Numbered from the stretch's first letter, positions 7,694 to 13,183 are shown. The stretch is 13,183 nt of DNA from JAHEJA01 sp965657215 (GCA_965657215.1 CBFHNR010000035.1:1-13183); one strand, 5' to 3'. Notes: generated from the sequence alone by a model not told the origin. Translations and numbers: made by a program.

Positions 7694-8073
7694 TAGGCTT
7701 GCTCCTCTACTTCACGCACTTTGATAGTGAGTTCTGAGAATGGCTTCATGATTTTCCCAAAACGACCACGGGCCCGAGGGCGTCCGCGTTTCATCGTTAG
7801 GTTCTTACCAACGTAAGCTTCTGCGATGACCAAAGAATCCACATCGAGATTGTGGTTGTTTTCGGCATTGGCGATTGCGGACTGAAGACATTTCTTCACG
7901 TCAATTGCGATACGCTTTTTGCTGAAGGTTAGGTCAGTCAATGCTTTGTCAACCTTTTTACCGCGGATCATCGCTGCAACAAGGTTAAGTTTCTGCGGGC
8001 TTGTGCGAAGCATGCGCAATTTTGCCATTGCTTCGTTTTCGGCCACGCGGCGAGGATTTTTCTCTTTTGCCAT
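7693..8073 (-). CDS. rplV: 50S ribosomal protein L22
   Basis: Large-subunit protein whose long beta-hairpin lines the peptide exit tunnel. 126 residues, as usual in alphaproteobacteria. LRTSPQKLNLVAAMIRGKKV near residue 20-40 and AIANAENNHNLDVDSL are conserved family segments; KRGRPRARGRFGKI near 95-108 is the exit-tunnel hairpin. The ATG at 8073 follows the rpsS stop by 3 bases. Codon use and composition match rpsS and rpsC, consistent with one transcript. Confidence 0.97.
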   Translation of the reverse strand: MAKEKNPRRVAENEAMAKLRMLRTSPQKLNLVAAMIRGKKVDKALTDLTFSKKRIAIDVKKCLQSAIANAENNHNLDVDSLVIAEAYVGKNLTMKRGRPRARGRFGKIMKPFSELTIKVREVEEQA

Positions 8074-8076
8074 GGC

Positions 8077-8355
8077 TTATTTCCGCTTCGCTTTCTTGTC
8101 TGCACCGTGACCATAATAGGTCCGCGTTGGTGAATACTCACCGAACTTTTGACCGATCATGTCTTCGGACACGTTGACAGGAATATGTTTCTGACCATTG
8201 TACACACCGAACGTCAAACCTACGAATTGAGGTAGGATTGTGGAACGACGTGACCAAATCTTGATAACTTCATTACGACCGCTTTCACGAGCTGCTTCTG
8301 CTTTCTTAAGCACATAAGCATCCACGAAGGGGCCTTTCCAAACAGAGCGAGACAT
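8077..8355 (-). CDS. rpsS: 30S ribosomal protein S19
   Basis: Small-subunit head protein that binds 16S rRNA together with S13. 92 residues, normal length. The start MSRSVWKGPFVD and the segments IKIWSRRSTILPQFVGLTF, VYNGQKHIPV and GEYSPTRTYYGHGADKKAKRK are the family signature. It begins 3 bases after rplB ends, in the invariant rplB-rpsS-rplV order. Confidence 0.98.
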   Translation of the reverse strand: MSRSVWKGPFVDAYVLKKAEAARESGRNEVIKIWSRRSTILPQFVGLTFGVYNGQKHIPVNVSEDMIGQKFGEYSPTRTYYGHGADKKAKRK

Positions 8356-8358
8356 CTA

Positions 8359-9201
8359 TTAACGCCCTTTCTTCTTGGCGTGACGCGAGCGAATAATAAG
8401 CTTTTGCGACGCTTTGTTTTTATTACGAGTACGTTTACCCTTGGTTGGTTTACCCCAAGGTGTCACAGGGTGACGACCACCAGAGGTCCGACCTTCACCA
8501 CCACCGTGAGGGTGGTCGATTGGGTTCATAACAACACCACGGACCGAAGGACGCACGCCTTTGTGACGCATACGACCAGCTTTACCGAAGTTTTGGTTGC
8601 TGTTGTCTGGGTTGGAAACTGCACCAACAGTTGCCAAACATTCCTGACGTACCAAACGAAGTTCGCCTGAGCTTAGGCGGATCTGCGCGTAACCACCGTC
8701 ACGACCAACGAACTGAGCATATGTGCCCGCCGCACGAGCGATCTGACCGCCCTTGCCTGCTTTGAGTTCGATGTTGTGAACAATAGTACCGATTGGCATA
8801 CCAGAGAACGGCATTGTGTTGCCTGGTTTGATGTCGGCTTTTGCAGAGGCGATAACCTTGTCACCAACAGCCAAACGCTGAGGCGCGAGGATGTAGGCTT
8901 GTTCGCCATCTTCGTATTTTACGAGAGCGATAAACGCAGTCCGGTTCGGGTCATATTCGATCCGTTCCACTGTTGCTGCGATATCAAATTTATTACGTTT
9001 GAAATCAACGATACGGTAAAGGCGTTTTGCCCCACCACCGCGGCGACGTGATGTAATCCGCCCAGTGTTGTTTCGACCGCCCGATTTTGTCAAACCCTCT
9101 GTGAGAGATTTGACAGGACGTCCTTTCCACAACTCCGAACGGTCGATCAGTACCAGCCCGCGCTGGCCCGGCGTCGTTGGTTTATACGACTTGAGTGCCA
9201 T
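8359..9201 (-). CDS. rplB: 50S ribosomal protein L2
   Basis: Core large-subunit protein next to the peptidyl transferase centre. From ATG 9201 it is 280 residues, the usual size. MALKSYKPTTPGQRG begins the N-terminus; SGRNNTGRITSRRRGGGAK-type RNA-binding basic segments (here SGGRNNTGRITSRRRGGG), the central OB-fold region and NPIDHPHGGGEGRTSGGRHP contain the conserved His implicated in peptidyl-transfer support. An open extension to 9366 exists but runs through the leader hairpins and promoter, so I rejected it. The start has GGAAGA upstream. Unlike the standard S10 operon, rplB does not directly follow rplW: it has its own promoter and 5' leader. Confidence 0.97.
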   Translation of the reverse strand: MALKSYKPTTPGQRGLVLIDRSELWKGRPVKSLTEGLTKSGGRNNTGRITSRRRGGGAKRLYRIVDFKRNKFDIAATVERIEYDPNRTAFIALVKYEDGEQAYILAPQRLAVGDKVIASAKADIKPGNTMPFSGMPIGTIVHNIELKAGKGGQIARAAGTYAQFVGRDGGYAQIRLSSGELRLVRQECLATVGAVSNPDNSNQNFGKAGRMRHKGVRPSVRGVVMNPIDHPHGGGEGRTSGGRHPVTPWGKPTKGKRTRNKNKASQKLIIRSRHAKKKGR

Positions 9202-9317
9202 GCTTTCTGTCTTCCGTTTGTGTGTTTGGCAGGTTGCCCTGCCATCGGTAAAGCCCCCCGAAGGTGGCCAATGAATAAACATCAAGAAACCCCAGACGAA
9301 TCTGGGGTTATCAGGAT
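9202..9317 (-). ncRNA. rplB 5' leader with three tetraloop hairpins (candidate ribosomal-protein leader)
   Basis: The predicted untranslated leader of rplB is about 115 bases and holds three stable hairpins. The first (9288-9309) has a perfect 9-bp stem and a UUCG loop on the minus strand. The second (9253-9268) has five pairs with one A-G mismatch and a UUCG loop. The third (9228-9243) has a perfect 6-bp GGCAGG/CCTGCC stem with a GCAA (GNRA) loop. The first is followed by UUUCUU, so it might also act as a weak attenuator. Ribosomal protein operons commonly use such leaders for autogenous control by a product such as L2 or L4. That role here is inference. Confidence 0.55.
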
Positions 9318-9323
9318 TGGGTT

Positions 9324-9352
9324 CGTATAGTTTGGAATAGAGGGGGTGTCCA
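9324..9352 (-). promoter_or_regulatory. Promoter of the rplB-rplP unit
   Basis: On the minus strand TGGACA (9347-9352, 5/6 to the -35 consensus), a 17-base spacer, then TATACG (9324-9329, 4/6 to the -10). The -35 lies in a small inverted repeat GGGGTG-GA-CACCCC that could be a protein-binding site. Transcription would begin near 9317. A promoter is needed here because rplW ends in a terminator and the intervening genes run the other way. Confidence 0.65.
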
Positions 9353-9396
9353 CCCCAAAGCCCCAAGTTTCCAAGGGCGTCAAAAGGGCATCTGTG

Positions 9397-9458
9397 TCAC
9401 GTCGGTACTGTGTCGGTATCACGTCGGTATTTGTGAGTTGAGGCATGGCTTACTGCCT
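9397..9458. promoter_or_regulatory. Three GTCGGTA direct repeats at 11-bp period plus an adjacent inverted repeat
   Basis: GTCGGTA occurs at 9401-9407, 9412-9418 and 9423-9429, each start exactly 11 bases after the last, so on one face of the helix. The first and third are in the longer context TCACGTCGGTA. Just beyond is an inverted repeat AGGCA (9441-9445) and TGCCT (9454-9458). This block lies between two divergent units (rplB and the HEPN cassette) and looks like an operator or activator array. No clear -35/-10 for the plus-strand genes could be identified here. Confidence 0.5.
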
Positions 9459-9487
9459 ACGCCAAATTAACCCCCAAGGAGTTAAAT

Positions 9488-9535
9488 ATGAACTATCGTC
9501 TACTTTTACTTGCTAACCATTTACAACAACGATAA
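9488..9535 (+). CDS. Candidate 15-residue leader peptide of the HEPN cassette
   Basis: A short ORF, MNYRLLLLANHLQQR, starts with ATG 9488 and has a near-perfect Shine-Dalgarno AAGGAG (9476-9481) at a 6-base spacing, better than that of the gene it precedes. It holds four consecutive Leu codons (CTA CTT TTA CTT). Its stop codon lies within a hairpin that separates it from the next gene 30 bases on. This is the layout of an attenuation or translational-control leader. Translation is inferred only from the ribosome binding site. Confidence 0.45.
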   Translation: MNYRLLLLANHLQQR

Positions 9536-9552
9536 AATTATATCATTGTTTT
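9527..9552 (+). promoter_or_regulatory. Hairpin overlapping the leader-peptide stop (possible attenuator)
   Basis: CAACGATA (9527-9534) pairs with TATCATTG (9541-9548) with one C-A mismatch and a 6-base loop, followed by TTTT and then GGAG, the Shine-Dalgarno of the next gene. The stem is AT-rich and only moderately stable. A ribosome at the end of the leader ORF would disrupt it. Confidence 0.4.
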
Positions 9553-9565
9553 GGAGACACTTTAA

Positions 9566-10075
9566 ATGACGATCTCAAAGATTAAACTAAAATTTGGTAA
9601 CATTGAAATTGAATATGAAGGCGAACAACAATATCTCATTAGCGATTTGGATGCTTTGCTTTCTAAGATCGACGGTTTTTCGCAGCATTTTTTTGACCAA
9701 GAGGTAACTATTCCTTCAAATGAGCCGCAGCGTTCAGTTGAAAAGGCTATTTCAAACCAATCTCAAAACAGGCTTGAATTCACAATTGGGACCCTTGCGG
9801 CAAAGCTTAACGTAAAGACTGGGCCAGAATTAGTCATTTGTGCCATCGGGCACCTACATTTTGTTGGACACAAAGAAACTTCCACACGAAAAGAAATAAT
9901 CTCTTCTATTAAACAAGCCGCCAATTATTATAAAAAAACATATTTGAGCAACCTGTCGAGTTCACTTGAAAATCTCGTCAAACAAGGGACTCTGTTAGAG
10001 AAATCGAAGGATACTTACTCCCTTTCAGCTGAAGAGCTACAAAGGTTGGAGACGATTATTGCTCAACTTAACTGA
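9566..10075 (+). CDS. Unknown protein with probable C-terminal winged-helix domain (first gene of the HEPN cassette)
   Basis: 169 residues; I do not recognise a named family. ATG 9566 has GGAG 9 bases upstream. The N-terminus (KIKLKFGNIEIEYEGEQQYL) alternates like a pair of beta-strands followed by a helix (residues 24-36). A polar linker covers about 50-70. From about 70 to 169 there are helices, including a segment LAAKLNVKTGPELVICAIGH, then TRKEIISSIKQ, a second helix, SSLENLVKQGTLLEKSKDTYS as a recognition helix plus wing, and a final helix. This resembles a winged helix-turn-helix, so DNA binding or protein contact is plausible. It is on the opposite strand to the ribosomal genes and markedly AT-richer (bases 9601-9660 contain 21 G/C of 60). 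It ends one base before the second gene begins, so the two are co-translated. Confidence 0.7.
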   Translation: MTISKIKLKFGNIEIEYEGEQQYLISDLDALLSKIDGFSQHFFDQEVTIPSNEPQRSVEKAISNQSQNRLEFTIGTLAAKLNVKTGPELVICAIGHLHFVGHKETSTRKEIISSIKQAANYYKKTYLSNLSSSLENLVKQGTLLEKSKDTYSLSAEELQRLETIIAQLN

Positions 10076-10076
10076 G

Positions 10077-10793
10077 ATGAAATCACTACTGCAGAAAGAT
10101 TTGCCCCGTCTAGACAAAGTACTACTACTTCTATCCACTTCGCATCAGCCACAAACTGTGCTCGAAATAAGGAATAAGGCAAAACAACTCGGACTTCGAA
10201 AGTTACAAGATTGGAATATATCTGACATTCTTGGAAAGTCAGCAGGTAAAGCAGTACTTTTGCCTCAAGGCTGGGAACTTTCCGACGACGGAAAAGCCTT
10301 TATCTTCAAACAGGGGTATTTGCATAATTCTCCTACGTTGGAAATTGCACAGTCATTGCGTAACCACCTAGACTCAATTTCACAAAACAACACCAAGGCA
10401 TTTGTAGAGGAAGCCATAAAATGTCACGAAAATGGCCTTTACCGGTCCGCGATCATTATGAGTTGGCTTAGCGCCATCGATGTACTGTATAATGTTGTAA
10501 TAGAAAATCACCTCACCGAATTTAACACAGAAGCAAAGCGCGTTAATAATCGCTGGAAAAATGCGCAAAATGCTGATGATCTTGCAAAAATGAAAGAGAG
10601 TGATTTTTTAGATCGCTTGGAAGGCATTTCTGTGGTTGGCAAAAATCCCAAGCAACAACTCATTGAGGCTCTAACTTTACGTAACGCATGTGGACATCCA
10701 AACTCACTCCAGATTGGCGCCCATAAGTCGGCGGCCCATTTGGAAACGCTGCTTCAAAATGTGTTTGAGGTATTTTGTTACCAGCGCGAATAG
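10077..10793 (+). CDS. Candidate HEPN-domain ribonuclease-like protein (second gene of the cassette)
   Basis: 238 residues from ATG 10077, directly after the first gene's stop (TGAGATG). An in-frame TTG at 10059 could start it six residues earlier. Residues about 20-85 look like a small winged-helix domain (VLEIRNKAKQLGLRKLQ, then LLPQGWELSDDGKAFI as strand-turn-strand). Residues about 105-238 are all-helical. CHENGLYRSAIIMSWLSAID is the characteristic second helix of HEPN proteins, and LRNACGHPN carries Arg202-Asn203-x3-His207. That is the R-polar-x3-5-H motif of catalytic HEPN RNases found in toxins and phage-defence systems. The motif is intact, so activity is possible. Target RNA and role are unknown. 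HEPN proteins without nuclease activity exist, and a scaffold role is an alternative. Confidence 0.68.
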   Translation: MKSLLQKDLPRLDKVLLLLSTSHQPQTVLEIRNKAKQLGLRKLQDWNISDILGKSAGKAVLLPQGWELSDDGKAFIFKQGYLHNSPTLEIAQSLRNHLDSISQNNTKAFVEEAIKCHENGLYRSAIIMSWLSAIDVLYNVVIENHLTEFNTEAKRVNNRWKNAQNADDLAKMKESDFLDRLEGISVVGKNPKQQLIEALTLRNACGHPNSLQIGAHKSAAHLETLLQNVFEVFCYQRE

Positions 10794-10939
10794 CATCCGT
10801 AGGATGCCGCGCGACCGCCGCCCCTCTCCCAAGGGGAGGCGGTTTGGTAACCTTCCAAACCGTACATAGCTCGGCTGTGGCTTGATCCATAAAACGCGCT
10901 GACCCAAGCTCGCTCCGCCACCCCGAGGGTCGGCTATGT
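10784..10939 (+). ncRNA. GC-rich hairpin array downstream of the HEPN gene
   Basis: Four structures follow one another. (1) GCGCG..GCATCC (10784-10798) pairs with GGATGC-CGCGC (10802-10812), spanning the stop codon. (2) CCGCC..GGCGG (10816-10842) is an imperfect stem. (3) CGGTTTGG (10840-10847) pairs with CCAAACCG (10855-10862). (4) GCTGACCC (10898-10905) pairs with GGGTCGGC (10927-10934). In addition CATAGC (10865-10870) can pair either with GCTGTG (10874-10879) or with GCTATG (10933-10938). Two of these stems use G-U pairs that exist only in plus-strand RNA. Bases 10801-10860 have 40 G/C of 60, in sharp contrast to the genes before it. It could be a 3' UTR, a small RNA or a repeat remnant. 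Confidence 0.4.
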
Positions 10940-10948
10940 TGCACAACA

Positions 10949-10982
10949 AAAAACCCCCGACCTTTTCAGATCGGGGGTTTTT
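10949..10982. terminator. Bidirectional intrinsic terminator between rplW and the HEPN cassette
   Basis: AAAAACCCCCGA (10949-10960) and TCGGGGGTTTTT (10971-10982) form a perfect 12-bp stem with a 10-base loop and T-tracts on both strands. It ends rplW transcription 24 bases past its stop (minus) and the HEPN cassette (plus). Confidence 0.93.
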
Positions 10983-11005
10983 CAATTCTTCAAAAGACGT
11001 CAGCC

Positions 11006-11302
11006 TTAGAGACCAGTTGTCACGTCGATTGTGTTGCCTTCTTCCAAGGTCACATAAGCCTTTTTCACGTCTTTACGACGGCCCATTTGGCCTTTGAAAC
11101 GCTTGACTTTACCTTTGGTGATGCTTGTGTTCACAGCCTTAACCTTAACACCAAACAAAGCTTCTACAGCTTCTTTGATCTGTGGTTTATTGCTGTCGAT
11201 CGCCACTTCAAACACGACGGCGCCATTTTCAGAGGCCATTGTTGCTTTTTCAGTGATGATCGGCTTGCGGATCACATCATATAGTTCTGCTTTTACGCTC
11301 AT
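11006..11302 (-). CDS. rplW: 50S ribosomal protein L23
   Basis: Exit-tunnel rim protein that docks trigger factor and SRP. 98 residues. DVIRKPIITEKAT at residues 8-20 is the family hallmark; the long basic loop is KGKVKRFKGQMGRRKDVKKA. The ATG overlaps the rplD stop as ATGA. It is the last gene of the first ribosomal transcription unit, being followed by a strong terminator rather than by rplB. Confidence 0.97.
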   Translation of the reverse strand: MSVKAELYDVIRKPIITEKATMASENGAVVFEVAIDSNKPQIKEAVEALFGVKVKAVNTSITKGKVKRFKGQMGRRKDVKKAYVTLEEGNTIDVTTGL

Positions 11303-11916
11303 TTCAAACGAGCCTCCAATGCTTCGACGCCCGCTTTCGTGATGACGAGTGTATCACGCTTTAGGATGTCATATACGTTGGCGCCCATCGTTGGTAGGAT
11401 ATCCAAACCTTCGATGTTGCGTGCAGCTTGTGCGAAGTTTTCGTCAACGGATGCACCGTCGATGATCAAAGCACGTTTCCAGCCCAAGGATTTCACTTGT
11501 TTCGCTAGAGCAGATGTTTTGCCTTCGGTTGCCGCAGTGTCAATGATGACCAACTCACCTGCTTTTGCCTTTGCAGACAGAGCAAGTTTTAGACCAAGTT
11601 GACGAACCTTCTTGGGAAGGTCGAACGCGTGGCTCCGTGGTGTTGGGCCTTTGTAGATACCACCCTTACGGAAGATCGGCGCGCGACGGGACCCGTGACG
11701 TGCGCCACCAGTCCCTTTTTGACGGTAGATCTTTTTCGTAGAGTAGCTCACTTCTGAGCGGCCCAAAGTTGAGTGTGTGCCAGCTTGCTGTTTTGCACGC
11801 TGCCAGCGAACAACACGGTGAAGAATGTCGGCGCGTGGCTCAAGACCAAAGATCTCATCACCAAGGTCAACAGAACCGGCTTTGCCGCCGTCCAGTTTGA
11901 TCACGTCTAGTTTCAT
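11299..11916 (-). CDS. rplD: 50S ribosomal protein L4
   Basis: Large-subunit protein with a tunnel-reaching loop; in gammaproteobacteria it also autoregulates the S10 operon. 205 residues, normal. The loop segment KIYRQKGTGGARHGSRRAPIF near residues 60-85 (quoted ends: KIYRQKGTGGARHG) and GPTPRSHAFDLPKKVRQLGL are highly conserved. The ATG overlaps the rplC stop as ATGA and the gene overlaps rplW by 4 bases. Confidence 0.97.
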   Translation of the reverse strand: MKLDVIKLDGGKAGSVDLGDEIFGLEPRADILHRVVRWQRAKQQAGTHSTLGRSEVSYSTKKIYRQKGTGGARHGSRRAPIFRKGGIYKGPTPRSHAFDLPKKVRQLGLKLALSAKAKAGELVIIDTAATEGKTSALAKQVKSLGWKRALIIDGASVDENFAQAARNIEGLDILPTMGANVYDILKRDTLVITKAGVEALEARLK

Positions 11917-12632
11917 GCTTCACCCCCTTCTGCAGGCGCTTCGGCCGCAGGAGCTTCGTTCGAGCGTAGTGCCGCAGGGAACGGTACGTTTTCAACAAGT
12001 GGTTTTTTCACAGCGTCTTTGACTGTGACCCAACCGCCTTTTGAACCCGGAACCGCGCCTTTGATCATGATCAAGCCACGATCTGCGTCCGTTTTAACAA
12101 CCTGCAAGTTTTGTGTCGTTACACGAGCGGCGCCCATGTGACCGGCCATTTTCTTGCCTTTGAAAACTTTACCCGGACCTTGACACTGACCTGTAGAGCC
12201 GTGTGAACGGTGGCTAATAGACACACCGTGTGACGCACGAAGACCACCAAAGTTGTGACGCTTCATCGCACCGGCGAACCCTTTACCGATCGATGTGCCA
12301 GACACGTCAACGAATTGACCTGTGACATAGTGATCAGCAGTGATTTCGGATCCAACTTCGATCAAGTTTTCAGGCGCAACGCGGAATTCCGCAACTTTGC
12401 GCTTGGGCTCGACTTTCGCAACAGCAAAGTGACCACGCATCGCTTTGGATGTGTTTTTCGCTTTTGCGTTGCCCGCGCCGAGTTGAACAGCTGAGTAGCC
12501 GTGCTTGTCAGCTGTGCGCTGAGCAACCACTTGCAAGTTTTCCATTTGAAGGACAGTCACAGGGATCTGCTTTCCGTCTTCCATGAAAAGTCGGGTCATG
12601 CCGACTTTTTTCGCGATAATGCCAGAGCGCAT
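11913..12632 (-). CDS. rplC: 50S ribosomal protein L3
   Basis: Early-assembly large-subunit protein reaching the peptidyl transferase centre. 239 residues; the core is about 210 and the tail (APAAEAPAEGGEA) is a low-complexity Ala/Glu extension. MRSGIIAKKVGMTRLF begins it, and GSTGQCQGPGKVFKGKKMAG near residues 150-170 is the L3 signature, with the Gln that PrmB methylates in other proteobacteria. The Shine-Dalgarno AAGGAGG overlaps the rpsJ stop codon, so the two genes are tightly coupled. Confidence 0.97.
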   Translation of the reverse strand: MRSGIIAKKVGMTRLFMEDGKQIPVTVLQMENLQVVAQRTADKHGYSAVQLGAGNAKAKNTSKAMRGHFAVAKVEPKRKVAEFRVAPENLIEVGSEITADHYVTGQFVDVSGTSIGKGFAGAMKRHNFGGLRASHGVSISHRSHGSTGQCQGPGKVFKGKKMAGHMGAARVTTQNLQVVKTDADRGLIMIKGAVPGSKGGWVTVKDAVKKPLVENVPFPAALRSNEAPAAEAPAEGGEA

Positions 12633-12646
12633 CTAGATTGCCCTCC

Positions 12647-12955
12647 TTAAACCGAGATTTGAACGTCAACACCAGCTGCGAGATCGAGCTTCATCAGCGC
12701 GTCAACAGTTTGTGGTGTTGGGTCAACAATGTCCAAAAGACGCTTGTGTGTGCGAATTTCGAACTGTTCCCGAGATTTCTTGTTCACGTGTGGACCACGA
12801 AGAACAGTGAATTTTTCGATTTTGTTCGGCAGTGGGATAGGACCACGAACCGACGCACCTGTGCGCTTGGCAGTGTTCACGATTTCCTGTGTGCTAGCAT
12901 CTAGTACACGGTAATCGAATGCCTTGAGCCGGATACGAATGTTTTGGCTTTGCAT
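12647..12955 (-). CDS. rpsJ: 30S ribosomal protein S10
   Basis: Small-subunit protein that also acts as the transcription antitermination factor NusE. 102 residues. MQSQNIRIRLKAFDYRVLD and GPIPLPNKIEKFTVLRGPHV followed by KSREQFEIRTHKRLLDI are unmistakable. AAGG lies 8 bases before the ATG. It is the first S10-operon gene, 153 bases after tuf. Confidence 0.98.
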   Translation of the reverse strand: MQSQNIRIRLKAFDYRVLDASTQEIVNTAKRTGASVRGPIPLPNKIEKFTVLRGPHVNKKSREQFEIRTHKRLLDIVDPTPQTVDALMKLDLAAGVDVQISV

Positions 12956-13108
12956 TTCAGTAGCCTTTATTTTCGGCGTTAGAGTTGAGAGGAAGACACA
13001 GGTTCATCCTGCCCCTTCTTCGAACCCGCGGGGAAACAATGAATTGTGCCCCATGAACTACGAAGGTGCGCAATAAATGCGCACCTCATTAATGTAAAGA
13101 GTAAAAGA
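12956..13108 (-). promoter_or_regulatory. tuf-rpsJ intergenic region with hairpins
   Basis: A perfect 9-bp stem AGGTGCGCA/TGCGCACCT (13064-13072 with 13078-13086, 5-base loop) lies about 20 bases after the tuf stop. It has no U-tract after it, so it may be a processing or partial termination site. A second imperfect hairpin (13030-13052, GGGG..ACAAT/ATTGT..CCCC) follows. No confident promoter for rpsJ was found, so co-transcription from tuf is possible. Confidence 0.4.
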
Positions 13109-13183
13109 TTACTCGATGATTTTGGAAACGACGCCTGAGCCGACTGTGCGGCCACCTTCGCGGATCGCGAAGCGGAGTTTTTC
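13109..13183 (-). CDS. tuf: Elongation factor Tu (C-terminal 24 residues; rest outside window)
   Basis: The GTPase that delivers aminoacyl-tRNA to the ribosome. Only the last 25 codons are present, encoding EKLRFAIREGGRTVGSGVVS and KIIE before TAA. This is the nearly invariant end of domain III. tuf immediately before rpsJ is the common proteobacterial layout. Confidence 0.96.
   Translation of the reverse strand, partial: EKLRFAIREGGRTVGSGVVSKIIE

Noticed and set aside
7166..7696. Open 176-codon plus-strand frame opposite rpsC
   Set aside because: It is antisense to a highly conserved ribosomal gene, with no ribosome binding site and Cys/His-rich atypical composition.
9288..9309. Terminator for the plus strand or for rplW
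   Set aside because: No U-tract on the plus strand, and it lies just downstream of the rplB promoter, so it is better read as a leader hairpin.
9202..9366. In-frame N-terminal extension of rplB up to 9366 (and an internal ATG at about 9282)
   Set aside because: It runs through the promoter and leader hairpins, has no Shine-Dalgarno, and L2 is of normal length from 9201.
9397..9429. CRISPR array
   Set aside because: Repeats are only 7 bp with 4-bp gaps; no spacer structure and no cas genes.
9566..10793. Insertion sequence or transposon
   Set aside because: No transposase, integrase, target duplication or terminal inverted repeats could be seen around the cassette.
10660..10985. Minus-strand frames over the hairpin array
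   Set aside because: Low-complexity translation, overlap with the HEPN 3' end and terminator, no conserved feature.
1..13183. tRNA or rRNA genes
   Set aside because: No cloverleaf-like sequence or rRNA signature was recognised in the intergenic regions.

Overview
The window looks like chromosome from a marine alphaproteobacterium, most likely of the Rhodobacterales (Roseobacter group). This is judged from the ribosomal protein sequences, the tuf-S10 gene order and a base composition near 50-53% G+C. No species can be named from the sequence alone. Nearly everything lies on the minus strand, so the window reads biologically from right to left.

Right part (13183 down to 11006): the last codons of tuf, then rpsJ, rplC, rplD and rplW. 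These are packed with ATGA start/stop overlaps and end in a strong intrinsic terminator (10949-10982). Middle-right (about 10982 to 9202): the S10 operon is interrupted by an AT-rich cassette on the opposite strand. The cassette has a 15-codon leader ORF with a good Shine-Dalgarno, a hairpin, and two unrecognised genes. The first gene product ends in a probable winged helix. The second carries an R-N-x3-H motif typical of HEPN ribonucleases. A GC-rich, heavily structured 3' region follows, running into the terminator shared with rplW. Upstream of the cassette are three 7-bp direct repeats spaced exactly 11 bp apart.

Middle (9352 down to 6502): rplB, rpsS, rplV, rpsC and rplP form a second transcription unit. 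It has its own good promoter (TGGACA, 17 bp, TATACG) and a leader with three tetraloop-capped hairpins. It ends in a terminator after rplP. So the usually continuous S10 operon is cut into two units here, and the usual next gene (rpmC) does not follow rplP.

Left (6485 down to 1): in place of rpmC there is a small two-helix membrane protein gene. Then comes a tightly overlapping dTDP-L-rhamnose operon (rfbC, rfbB, rfbD, rfbA), a polyprenyl-phosphate sugar-1-phosphate transferase (WecA/MraY superfamily), a Wzz-type chain-length determinant with an apparent one-base frameshift, and the start of a Wza-type export protein. Together these make activated rhamnose, start a polysaccharide on a lipid carrier, set its chain length and export it.

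The best candidate for something undescribed is the wHTH-HEPN cassette at 9395-10982, with its leader peptide, phased repeats and structured 3' end, inserted between rplW and rplB. The frameshifted wzz and the rplB leader RNA are the next most useful observations.
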